A stretch of 64,000 bases of DNA, taken from the NCBI GenBank assembly GCA_039191215.1, contig JBCCXT010000002.1, positions 1-64,000 on the forward strand, read 5' to 3'. The position numbers and the translations under genes are program-made. The notes beneath the pieces are model-generated. The model saw nothing but the letters and a program-made list of their open reading frames with translations. It had not been told where the DNA came from and did no database searches. This stretch comes from HKCCE3408 sp039191215 (GTDB taxonomy: Bacteria > Pseudomonadota > Alphaproteobacteria > Rhodobacterales > Rhodobacteraceae). Positions 33,480 through 41,482 of this stretch are shown here, piece by piece. Position 1 is the first letter of the stretch; each line of letters starts with the position of its first letter.

Positions 33480-35597
33480 GTGAAAATGCGTCTATTGATG
33501 CTGGTAATCCTGCTTCCGATGACAGCAATGACCGGCTATTTTGCTTTTTACGAATACCGCCATCTAATTGATCAGCGCGCCTCTTCGCGCATCACGGTGG
33601 AGCTTGCGGCTGAATTCCGGCTGATTGGCGATCTTGTGCACGAACTGCAGCGCGAGCGCGGCTATTCCGCTGGCCATGTCGCCTCGAACGGGGCGAACTT
33701 TGTCAGCGATTTGCAAGAGCAACGGGTTCGCACCGATACAGCGATGGAGGCCGTGATCGGCGGGGTCGGTGTGATGAACGGGGCCACCGTCAGGCATTTT
33801 GACGCGGGCCTGGCGCAACTGGAAGATCTGGTGCAAATGCGCGCCAGCATTGACGGCATCACAACCACTGTGCCTGAGCTTGCGCAGTATTATACCTACG
33901 TCATTGACGAATTTCTCACCGTGATCGGGCTGTCGACGGAATATGTCCAAGATCGGCAGATGCTGACACTGGCACTTGCGGCGGTACATGTCTCGCTGGC
34001 CAAGGAATCTGCCGGTCTTGAGCGGGCGATGGGGGCCACCGGGTTGGGCCAGGGTGCGTTTTCGGTCAGCGTATTCAACCGCTTTTCGGAACTGAACGGA
34101 CGCCAGGATTTGGCCCTGCAAATCGCTGGGGAGGAGCTTGCCGATGACGAATTCGTCGAGCGATTGCATGCCCACCCCACTTTTGTGGCGGTGCAAGCAA
34201 TGCGCGATCAGATCATCGAAAGTGTAAGTGGCGGCACGCTGGACGGCCTGACCGCGGCCGACTGGTTTGCCACCTCGACCGATTGGGTCGACCATTTGCG
34301 CGATATCGAAGTTGGCTTCACAGAAGAGGCGGCGCGGCTGGCACTTCAGCTTGAGGCGGAATCTTTTGCAGCGCTCCAGCAGCACACCATCTTTGCGGTG
34401 GTCTCGGTGCTGTTGGTGGCCGCGATTTCGATCTCAGGTTTCGAATGGATGATCTTCCGCATCAAGCGTCTGACCGAAGCGATGCAACAATTCACCGCCG
34501 GTGAATTCGATGTCTGGATCCCCGGTGTAAAGGGCCGCGATGAAATCGGGCTGATGGCCAATGCGGTTTACCGTTTCAAACAGGAAACCCTGTCGATGCG
34601 GAAAGACGCGGCCGAACAAAAGGCCAATGACGAGGCGCGGATTCTTGGCAAAGCCAAGCAGGTTGTCGATCTGGTCACCGAAGGGTTGGAGGCTTTGGCC
34701 AATTCTAATCTGACCAGAGATTTCAGAGAGCCATTGGCGGAGGAATACGACTCGATCCGCGTTGATTATAACTCCGCGGCGACAACATTGCGGGGCGTTC
34801 TGTCCCAAATCGCCCAGACAGCGTCGTCGCTGGAGGCAGGTGCCGCTGATCTGCAAAATGCAGCCGGAGATTTGGGCCACCGTACGGTCGAACAGGTCGA
34901 CACGATCCGCGAGACCGCCGATCAGGTCGGTGCGCTGTCGAATGAGGTGGAAGGCTACGGCGATGACGTGCGCAAAGCCTCCGGCCTAGCGGGGTCGGCG
35001 AAGGAAAAGGCCGACCGTTCCGGCGAAGTTGTCCGCAGCGCGGTTGAGGCGATGGATCGGATCTCCGCCTCTTCAAGTCGCATCTCACAAATCATTGAGA
35101 TGATGGAGGATATCTCGTTCCAGACCAATCTTCTGGCGCTAAATGCCGGGGTGGAGGCTGCCCGTGCCGGTGAAAGCGGAAAGGGATTTGCCGTGGTCGC
35201 GCAAGAGGTTGGGGAGCTTGCCCGGCGGTCATCGAATGCCGCCAATGAGATCAAAGCGCTGATCGATGAAAGTGGTCGGCATGTCGATGAGGGCGTGAAC
35301 CTCGTCGGTGAGGCGGGAACCGCGCTGAACAACATCTTTGAGGAGATCATGCGGGTTGATGACGTCCTCAACCGTGTCTCCGCCGCCTCGGTGCGCCAGG
35401 TGGATGCGTTGCGCGATTTTGCCAGCTCAATGACACGCATCAACGATTTGGCCGGACGCAACACCGAAATGGCAGATGCAGCCGCGCGCGCCTCGGTTGA
35501 AACTGCCGAAAGCGCGCGCCAGCTGACCGGTCTCATCGGTGACTTCAAACTGCAAAACGGCCATGGCGGTACACAGCTGAGCCGTCGCGCCGCCTAG
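33480..35597 (+). CDS. Methyl-accepting chemotaxis protein with NIT-like sensor
   Basis: A 705-residue transmembrane chemoreceptor. Helix 1 covers residues about 5-25, a periplasmic domain extends to about residue 300, helix 2 is at 302-324 (AVVSVLLVAAISISGFEWMI), followed by HAMP and a cytoplasmic signalling hairpin. The sensor begins with LIGDLVHELQRERGYSAGH, the conserved opening of the nitrate/nitrite-sensing NIT domain. The tip reads ISFQTNLLALNAGVEAARAG and is full length. A GTG start 8 bp after GAGGAG is used. It lies directly downstream of urtE, which suggests a nitrogen-related ligand; this is inference. Only the NIT-like opening is recognised, so the ligand is unproven. Confidence 0.88.
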   Translation: MKMRLLMLVILLPMTAMTGYFAFYEYRHLIDQRASSRITVELAAEFRLIGDLVHELQRERGYSAGHVASNGANFVSDLQEQRVRTDTAMEAVIGGVGVMNGATVRHFDAGLAQLEDLVQMRASIDGITTTVPELAQYYTYVIDEFLTVIGLSTEYVQDRQMLTLALAAVHVSLAKESAGLERAMGATGLGQGAFSVSVFNRFSELNGRQDLALQIAGEELADDEFVERLHAHPTFVAVQAMRDQIIESVSGGTLDGLTAADWFATSTDWVDHLRDIEVGFTEEAARLALQLEAESFAALQQHTIFAVVSVLLVAAISISGFEWMIFRIKRLTEAMQQFTAGEFDVWIPGVKGRDEIGLMANAVYRFKQETLSMRKDAAEQKANDEARILGKAKQVVDLVTEGLEALANSNLTRDFREPLAEEYDSIRVDYNSAATTLRGVLSQIAQTASSLEAGAADLQNAAGDLGHRTVEQVDTIRETADQVGALSNEVEGYGDDVRKASGLAGSAKEKADRSGEVVRSAVEAMDRISASSSRISQIIEMMEDISFQTNLLALNAGVEAARAGESGKGFAVVAQEVGELARRSSNAANEIKALIDESGRHVDEGVNLVGEAGTALNNIFEEIMRVDDVLNRVSAASVRQVDALRDFASSMTRINDLAGRNTEMADAAARASVETAESARQLTGLIGDFKLQNGHGGTQLSRRAA

Positions 35598-35902
35598 TTG
35601 CGGCCCGCCTGAACTGGCGCCGTGACGCCTCGCGGTCCCTCGCAAAGCGCCAACGCCCGGCATGAACTTTCGCCGGGCGCTTGCTTTCCTTCGGTCACAT
35701 CTGTCCGCTCCAAACACCGCCTGTCACGGCAGTCTTGCCTTCTCAAGTGGGCGCCGTCCCACTGCAAAGGCTGTCAGACCGTCAGCCGAAGTTGGTTCAG
35801 TATGCCATCTGCAGAGATTAATCGGCGGCATTTACGGTTGGACATAGCGCAGCGAGACCTTGTGCAGGTCAATACAGTCTCTGAATTCCAGGTGCCGCTG
35901 GA
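35598..35902. other. Gene-free gap between the chemoreceptor and the next gene
   Basis: This 305-bp stretch lies between two converging genes. It contains a hairpin described separately at 35654-35679. I see no credible reading frame with a ribosome-binding site, no tRNA and no repeat in the remainder. Confidence 0.6.
35654..35679 (+). terminator. Terminator-like stem-loop after the chemoreceptor gene
   Basis: CGCCCGGC pairs with GCCGGGCG around a 10-nt loop, 57 bp after the stop, followed by CTTGCTTTCCTT. The downstream T-rich stretch supports an intrinsic terminator, though it is not a pure U-tract. Confidence 0.6.
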
Positions 35903-36799
35903 TCAGGCCTGGCGCAAAACATCGCCCCAGAGCCGTGCGTGCAAGGAATTGTCGGGCCTGCGCTCGATGAACGCACCGATTGCATCGACTTCCGAGCCAA
36001 GCCAATCGTCCAACCACAAAAGCAAGGCCGTGCGGATCCTTAGCGCCGTGTATTCGCAGGAGATGCGGATCTGGGTCTCGCCTGTTTCAGCGCTTTCGAG
36101 AGAGACCTCGTAGAACCCGGCGCCGAAGCGGCTGGCATCTTCATCAGATTCAGTCTCAAAATGATAGCGTGTATGGCGGGGATGTTCGCTTTCCAAGATG
36201 GTCAGCGACTTTTGTAGTACCGTGCCGTCGCCCAAGCGGTAGCGGGCCAGAAAGACATCCGGTTCGCGCGTCGCTGCCACCTCAGTTAGCGCGCCGATCC
36301 AGTGGGTTGAGACGGTATCGGGCCGCGGTACAATGGCGTTCCAGGCTGCATTGGGGGTCGCTTCGACCGTAAAGTTCTCCGTTCCCGAAAGCGGCCGCCA
36401 GAGGCCAAAGATGTCAAGCGCCCGGCCGTAGATCACATGATCAAGCGCCAGCGCCAGCACGACGAAGGCGCAGACTGCCAGAAGCGGTGAGGAAAACGGC
36501 GCACCCAGCCAGGCCAGCCCAAAATTCACAAATTCAAAGGCCAGGGTGGTGCCGGCAATGATCTCACATTGCTGGCGTTGCGCAGGCGCAAATCGCAGAA
36601 CCATCAGGATTGCCATGAAAGCCAGCGTCAGCACAGTCGCCGCCGTCTGCAGCATGGCAAGGATCCCGGGCGCGCCGAAAGCGTCGGTCAGCCTGACCGC
36701 CCAATTGGCCTGACCAATCAAGCCTGCCAACACGACAAGCGTGGCAAGGATCATTGTTGTTACAATGCGGCGGCGCTGACGGTGATAGGCGATAAACAT
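35903..36799 (-). CDS. Membrane protein of unknown function with soluble C-terminal domain
   Basis: I do not recognise this gene by name. The 298 residues start MFIAYHRQRRR and contain four hydrophobic helices in the first 130 residues (TTMILATLVVLAGLIGQAN, ILAMLQTAATVLTLAFMAIL, TLAFEFVNFGLAWLG and LLAVCAFVVLALALDHVIY). The remaining 165 residues are soluble and contain ENFTVEATPNAAWNAIVPRP, which resembles the opening strand and helix of START/SRPBCC-like domains. The tail (WLDDWLGSEVDAIGAFIERR) is also like that family. It converges with the chemoreceptor gene and is divergent from lon. The start at the second in-frame candidate is chosen because it precedes the basic residues; GTG at 36814 is the alternative. 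Confidence 0.7.
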   Translation of the reverse strand: MFIAYHRQRRRIVTTMILATLVVLAGLIGQANWAVRLTDAFGAPGILAMLQTAATVLTLAFMAILMVLRFAPAQRQQCEIIAGTTLAFEFVNFGLAWLGAPFSSPLLAVCAFVVLALALDHVIYGRALDIFGLWRPLSGTENFTVEATPNAAWNAIVPRPDTVSTHWIGALTEVAATREPDVFLARYRLGDGTVLQKSLTILESEHPRHTRYHFETESDEDASRFGAGFYEVSLESAETGETQIRISCEYTALRIRTALLLWLDDWLGSEVDAIGAFIERRPDNSLHARLWGDVLRQA

Positions 36800-37157
36800 T
36801 AAGCAGGTCCCCACGGAGTGTTGCCGACATCCGGTGCCTTCAATTCGCCGAAAAAAATGGGCGAAATGTAGGCAAAGCTGTGAAATTGCGCAGAAAGGCG
36901 CGATCTCGCCGATGTGACGTTGCGCAAATCATTGCCCGTTGCGGCGGCCTGACGCGGTTTGTGCAACGATTTGTCCGACCAAAGAATTGCCCCAAGCCCT
37001 TGCCGCGGGGCGCCGCACGCGGCAGTGTCACCCGGTCAGGTGCGGTTGACTTCGCCTCCCAGCAGACCCATCTGGCTTAGTCTGACCGGAGAGGCGGGCG
37101 GGCTGCTGCGAAAATGCGGGGCCCCACAGGCCTCTTGCCAAAAACAAGGAAGGCAAT
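36800..37157. other. Long intergenic region upstream of lon
   Basis: This 358-bp stretch separates a minus-strand membrane-protein gene from lon on the plus strand and must hold two divergent promoters. The lon ribosome-binding site AAGGAAGG lies 5 bp before its ATG. I looked for a heat-shock sigma-32 promoter (CTTG with a spaced CCCCAT-like box) and could not find a convincing one. No RNA gene, repeat or credible small ORF is evident. Confidence 0.6.
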
Positions 37158-39563
37158 ATGCCAGGCAATCAGACCCCTTATCCTGTTCTGCCGCTTCGAG
37201 ACATCGTCGTGTTCCCGCATATGATCGTGCCGCTTTTTGTCGGGCGAGAAAAATCGGTGCGCGCGCTGGAAGAGGTCATGCAGGATGACAAGCAGATCCT
37301 TTTATCGAGCCAGGTTGACCCAACGGTCGACGACCCGGACACGGATGGCATCTACACCACGGGCGTTTTGGCCGATGTCCTGCAGCTTTTGAAACTGCCC
37401 GACGGCACCGTAAAGGTGTTGGTCGAAGGCCGCCGCCGCGTGCGCATCGATGAGTTCATCGAAAACCCCGAATACTTTGAGGCCTACGCGACCGAACTGG
37501 CCGAGACCGAAGGCGATGCGCAAACCGTGGCTGCGCTTTTGAAGTCGGTCGGCGATGAGTTTGAGCGCTACGCGAAAGTAAAAAAGAATATTCCCGAAGA
37601 AGCATTGTCGAATGTCGCGGATGCGACGGAGCCGGCAAAGCTGGCTGATCTTGTATCTGGGCATCTCGGCATCGAGGTGGCTCAAAAGCAGGAGCTTTTG
37701 GAAATCCTCGAAGTGTCTGCGCGGCTGGAGAAGGTCTATGGCCTGATGCAGGGCGAGATGTCGGTTCTGCAGGTTGAGAAAAAGATCAAAACCCGCGTGA
37801 AGTCACAGATGGAGCGCACGCAACGCGAATATTACCTCAACGAACAGATGAAAGCGATCCAGCGCGAGCTGGGTGACGGCGATGACGGGGCCTCGGAAAT
37901 TGCCGAGCTGGAAGACCGCATAGCTGAGACGGATCTGTCGGCAGAGGCCCGCGAAAAAGCCGAAGCAGAGGTCAAAAAGCTCCGCACCATGAGCCCGATG
38001 TCAGCGGAAGCTACCGTCGTGCGCAATTATCTCGACTGGATGCTGGCCATCCCGTGGGGGACCAAATCTCGGATCAAAAAGGATCTGGGCCGCGCCCAGG
38101 CCATTCTTGACGGCGATCACTACGGGCTTGTGAAGGTTAAAGAGCGGATTGTCGAATATCTTGCGGTCCAACAGCGCTCCAAGAAGCTGAAAGGGCCGAT
38201 ACTTTGCCTTGTTGGTCCGCCAGGCGTCGGCAAAACCTCGCTTGGCAAATCCGTGGCGCGTGCGACCGGGCGGGAGTTTATCCGCATTTCACTTGGCGGC
38301 GTGCGCGATGAGAGCGAGATCCGCGGCCACCGGCGGACCTATATCGGCTCGATGCCGGGCAAGATCATCCAAGCGCTGAAGAAGGCGAAAACGACGAATC
38401 CGCTGATCTTGCTCGATGAGATCGACAAGATGGGTCAGGATTTCCGCGGCGATCCGGCCTCAGCCATGCTCGAGGTGCTCGATCCTGAGCAAAACTCGAC
38501 CTTCTCGGATCACTACTTGGAGGTGGAATATGACCTCTCAAACGTGATGTTCATCACCACGGCAAATTCCTACAACATGCCGGGCCCGCTTCTTGATCGG
38601 ATGGAGATCATCCCGCTTGCTGGCTATACCGAGGATGAAAAGGCGGAGATCGCCAAGCAGCACCTTGTGCCCAAACAGGTCAAAAACCATGGGCTTAAGG
38701 TGAAAGAGTTCACGCTGCAAGACGGGGCGCTGATCGATGTCATCCGCTACTACACGCGCGAGGCCGGGGTCAGAAACCTGGAACGCGAGATCGCAAAACT
38801 GGCGCGAAAGGCGGTGACCACCATCGTTAAAAAGGTCGCGGACACGGTCGAAGTGTCAGCCGACAAATTGGAAGACATGCTGGGCGTGCGGAAGTTCAAA
38901 TACGGACTTGCTGAGCGCGAGGACCAGATCGGCGTGGTGACAGGCCTGGCCTGGACCTCTGTCGGCGGGGATCTTTTGTCGATTGAGGCGCTGCGGCTGC
39001 CGGGTAAGGGCCGGATGAAGACCACAGGTAAGCTTGGCGATGTGATGAAGGAATCCATCGATGCAGCGTCGAGCTTTGTGCGCTCGGTCGCGCCGCGCAT
39101 CGGCGTCAAGCCACCCCGGTTTGAGCGGTGGGACATCCATGTCCATGTCCCCGAAGGCGCCACGCCGAAAGACGGGCCATCGGCGGGTGTTGCGATGGTC
39201 ACATCGATTGTCTCGGTGCTGACACAAATTCCGGTCCGCAAGGACATCGCCATGACGGGTGAGGTGACGCTGCGCGGCAATGTGCTGCCCATCGGCGGGT
39301 TGAAGGAAAAGCTCTTGGCCGCGCTGCGGGGTGGGATCACCACCGTTTTGATCCCGGAGGACAATGAAAAGGACCTTCGTGAGATACCGGACAATGTAAA
39401 GGACGGTTTGGAGATCATCCCCGTCGCCCATGTGAACGAGGTTCTGGGCCATGCACTTGTGCGCCCGCCGGAGCCGGTTGATTGGGATGAAGAGGCCGAA
39501 GAAGCCGCAGCCGCGGCACGCGCCACAGATGCCGGGGATGAGGCTGGTGCCGTCGCGCATTAA
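37158..39563 (+). CDS. lon: ATP-dependent Lon protease
   Basis: Cytoplasmic hexameric protease that degrades misfolded and regulatory proteins, including cell-cycle factors in alphaproteobacteria. The 801 residues comprise an N-terminal substrate domain (PVLPLRDIVVFPHMIVPLFV), a coiled-coil linker near residues 200-285, an AAA+ module with Walker A GPPGVGKTS near residue 353 and LLDEIDKMGQDFRGDP, and a protease domain. The catalytic Ser is in PKDGPSAGVAM near residue 674 and the catalytic Lys in GGLKEKLLAA near residue 717. It is preceded by AAGGAAGG and ends before a strong terminator. Confidence 0.97.
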   Translation: MPGNQTPYPVLPLRDIVVFPHMIVPLFVGREKSVRALEEVMQDDKQILLSSQVDPTVDDPDTDGIYTTGVLADVLQLLKLPDGTVKVLVEGRRRVRIDEFIENPEYFEAYATELAETEGDAQTVAALLKSVGDEFERYAKVKKNIPEEALSNVADATEPAKLADLVSGHLGIEVAQKQELLEILEVSARLEKVYGLMQGEMSVLQVEKKIKTRVKSQMERTQREYYLNEQMKAIQRELGDGDDGASEIAELEDRIAETDLSAEAREKAEAEVKKLRTMSPMSAEATVVRNYLDWMLAIPWGTKSRIKKDLGRAQAILDGDHYGLVKVKERIVEYLAVQQRSKKLKGPILCLVGPPGVGKTSLGKSVARATGREFIRISLGGVRDESEIRGHRRTYIGSMPGKIIQALKKAKTTNPLILLDEIDKMGQDFRGDPASAMLEVLDPEQNSTFSDHYLEVEYDLSNVMFITTANSYNMPGPLLDRMEIIPLAGYTEDEKAEIAKQHLVPKQVKNHGLKVKEFTLQDGALIDVIRYYTREAGVRNLEREIAKLARKAVTTIVKKVADTVEVSADKLEDMLGVRKFKYGLAEREDQIGVVTGLAWTSVGGDLLSIEALRLPGKGRMKTTGKLGDVMKESIDAASSFVRSVAPRIGVKPPRFERWDIHVHVPEGATPKDGPSAGVAMVTSIVSVLTQIPVRKDIAMTGEVTLRGNVLPIGGLKEKLLAALRGGITTVLIPEDNEKDLREIPDNVKDGLEIIPVAHVNEVLGHALVRPPEPVDWDEEAEEAAAAARATDAGDEAGAVAH

Positions 39564-39588
39564 GCCTCATCTACAATCGCGATAACAG

Positions 39589-39619
39589 AAAAAGGCGGGC
39601 CCCAGGAGCCCGCCTTTTT
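39589..39619. terminator. Strong bidirectional intrinsic terminator after lon
   Basis: AAAAAGGCGGGC pairs with GCCCGCCTTTTT around a 7-nt loop. The stem is flanked by T-tracts on both strands, so it can end both lon and the convergent small-protein gene. Confidence 0.92.
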
Positions 39620-39642
39620 CCGTCTTGGGTCCGATCGTGCGC

Positions 39643-39825
39643 TCAGTTAGAAAGCGCGGCGGCGAACATAATGAGCGCCATGATCGGGACGAGGATTCCG
39701 CCAGCACTTGAGCTTGTCTCGGTTACGATGACAGGCTCAGACATGACAGGGGCGATGCCCCCAGCCAGCGCGGGTGCGCTGGAAACCAACAGTGCAATGC
39801 CTGCGGCAGCTGCAAGCTTCTTCAT
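39643..39825 (-). CDS. Small exported or membrane protein
   Basis: A 60-residue protein starting MKKLAAAAGIALLVSSAPAL with a signal peptide ending near ALA, then a short linker GGIAPVMSEPVIVTETSSS and a C-terminal hydrophobic helix (GGILVPIMALIMFAAALS). The start at 39825 is chosen because MKK begins the signal peptide; an ATG two codons earlier exists. A ribosome-binding site GGGGGAC lies just upstream on the minus strand. Similar short proteins are common in Rhodobacterales, and their function is unknown. It shares the terminator with lon. Confidence 0.75.
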   Translation of the reverse strand: MKKLAAAAGIALLVSSAPALAGGIAPVMSEPVIVTETSSSAGGILVPIMALIMFAAALSN

Positions 39826-40035
39826 TTCCAAAGTCCCCCTCCAGGTACATTAAGGAACAATCGGTGATCGAGCATTTAGATCGCCGCGATGACCCAGTGA
39901 TGGCGGCTGCATGGGCAAATGCAAGCCAGCGCAAAATCCCAGTGCTGCCCCTGTTGCAGGAAAGCTAGCCATTGGGCAGTGCTAACGCTACAATTAGTGG
40001 TACGCGACGCCGATGGCACAAATAGAGGGATAGGC

Positions 40036-40371
40036 ATGGCAGGACAAAAACTGGCTAAAGCCAAGCGTATTGCCCGCATTCCAGCAGTCAAATCCTCGCC
40101 GCCTGCGCAAAGCGAATCGGATGGGCCGCGTAAGCTTCTCAAACGCAACGATTTGCTGGCCGCAATGGCTGAGCGTTCTGACCTGCCGCGATCTGATTTG
40201 CGCGCTGTTTTAGAGCTTGCGCTCGATGAGATCGGGCGCGCGCTGAGCCAGGGTCACGATCTTGCCGTGCCACCTTTAGGTCGGCTCAAAGTAACCAAGA
40301 CGCGCGATACCGGGCCGGCAGAGATTTTGAACCTGCGCTTGCGGCGGAAATCCACAGAAACCGAGGAATGA
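40036..40371 (+). CDS. HU-family-like DNA-binding protein
   Basis: A 111-residue basic protein. Residues about 35-80 fit the HU/IHF helical dimerisation core (LLKRNDLLAAMAERSDLPRS, then DLRAVLELALDEIGRALSQG), followed by VPPLGRLKVTKTRD, like the first strands of HU. The canonical arm motif RNPxTG is missing; the tail is LNLRLRRKSTETEE. The N-terminal 30 residues are a basic extension (MAGQKLAKAKRIARIPAVKS). It may be a nucleoid protein of altered DNA binding. The start at 40036 follows GAGGGATAGGC. Confidence 0.7.
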   Translation: MAGQKLAKAKRIARIPAVKSSPPAQSESDGPRKLLKRNDLLAAMAERSDLPRSDLRAVLELALDEIGRALSQGHDLAVPPLGRLKVTKTRDTGPAEILNLRLRRKSTETEE

Positions 40372-40518
40372 ATGGTCATAACGTTAATTCTCCTTGCATG
40401 ATCAACAATCTGTGGCGTTTTCGCCCCATTGGCCGCTAAACCGTCACACACTTACCCAGTTTCCGTCCGCACCCGGCCCGACCTTGTGGATAAGTCCAGG
40501 TGGGGCGGATGGATTCGG

Positions 40519-41256
40519 ATGCGCAATATGACTTTGATCTCGCGGCGGCACTTGGTGACCGGACTTTCGGCGTTTTGCGCCGGCCAGAGTATTGCCCGTC
40601 CGCTTGCGGCGCAGACGACGGTGCCGCTTATTCTGACGCGGGCCACCCATGGCCGCGCAGAGGTCGCGCTGACTTTCGATGATGGCCCGCATCCGACGCT
40701 GACACCACAACTGCTTGACATCCTGGCCGCGTACGGCGCGCGGGCGACATTTTACGTCATCGGCCGGAATGCAGCGCGCTATCCCGAAATCTTGCGGCGG
40801 ATGGCCGCAGAGGGTCATGAGATCGGCAATCATACCTGGTCCCATCCCAGCCTTTACGGCGTGTCCGATGGCGGTGTGCTGGCCGAGATCGACCGCACCA
40901 ACGATGCGGTCCGTGCCGCGGTTGGTTTCGACCCGCAGAGCATTCGCCCGCCCTATGGCAATATGTACCCGCGGCAAAGCCACATGGTCTTTGATGCGCG
41001 CGGCATGACAACGGTGCTGTGGTCCGTCGATCCGCTGGATTGGCAGCGGCCCGGTTCGGGCGTGGTGGCAGGGCGCATTATCAACGGCAGCCATAGTGGT
41101 GCGGTTGTTCTAAGCCATGACATACATGGTCCGACGGTGCGCGCGATGCCCGCTGTGCTCGATGGGCTGCGCGGGCGTGGATACAGCATGGTGCAGGTCT
41201 CTGAGATCGTCGATCGCGGCGTGTGGCCGGCACCAGGGCGGCTGGCACGTATCTGA
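40519..41256 (+). CDS. Exported polysaccharide deacetylase (NodB family)
   Basis: Carbohydrate esterase 4 protein, probably removing acetyl groups from a cell-envelope or extracellular polymer. The N-terminus MRNMTLISRRHLVTGLSAFC has a twin-arginine-like or Sec signal. The NodB core includes ALTFDDGPHPTLTPQ with the catalytic and metal-binding Asp residues near residue 52, GNHTWSHPSL with the metal His pair, IRPPYGNMYPRQ, and VVLSHDIHGP with the last His. It is 245 residues long. An upstream in-frame start at 40429 is less likely because it precedes the signal peptide. Confidence 0.85.
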   Translation: MRNMTLISRRHLVTGLSAFCAGQSIARPLAAQTTVPLILTRATHGRAEVALTFDDGPHPTLTPQLLDILAAYGARATFYVIGRNAARYPEILRRMAAEGHEIGNHTWSHPSLYGVSDGGVLAEIDRTNDAVRAAVGFDPQSIRPPYGNMYPRQSHMVFDARGMTTVLWSVDPLDWQRPGSGVVAGRIINGSHSGAVVLSHDIHGPTVRAMPAVLDGLRGRGYSMVQVSEIVDRGVWPAPGRLARI

Positions 41257-41301
41257 CAATCTCGCCTTGCGTGGCTGCGCAAGGGGCGGTATCCCGCGGC
41301 G

Positions 41302-41376
41302 GGGTGATTAGCTCAGTGGTAGAGCGCTTCGTTCACATCGAAGATGTCGGGAGTTCAAATCTCTCATCACCCACCA
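41302..41376 (+). tRNA. tRNA-Val (anticodon CAC)
   Basis: A complete cloverleaf: acceptor GGGTGAT/ATCACCC, D-arm with TTAGCTCAGTGGTAGAGC, anticodon stem CTTCG/CGAAG with loop TTCACAT (anticodon CAC, reading GUG), T-arm GGGAGTTCAAATCTCTC-like and encoded CCA. It lies 46 bp after the deacetylase gene and before a chemoreceptor gene. Confidence 0.95.
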
Positions 41377-41482
41377 TCAAGTCTCTAAAATGCCCACTAA
41401 AAAACGTAACGACGCACTTTGTGCGCTGACGATCGATTAAGGTGCTTGGAATAACTCACCTCCTGTTCAGACGGAGGTATCG

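Noticed and set aside
36800..37157. Heat-shock (RpoH) promoter before lon
   Set aside because: CTTGCC elements occur but no matching downstream box at the right spacing was found.
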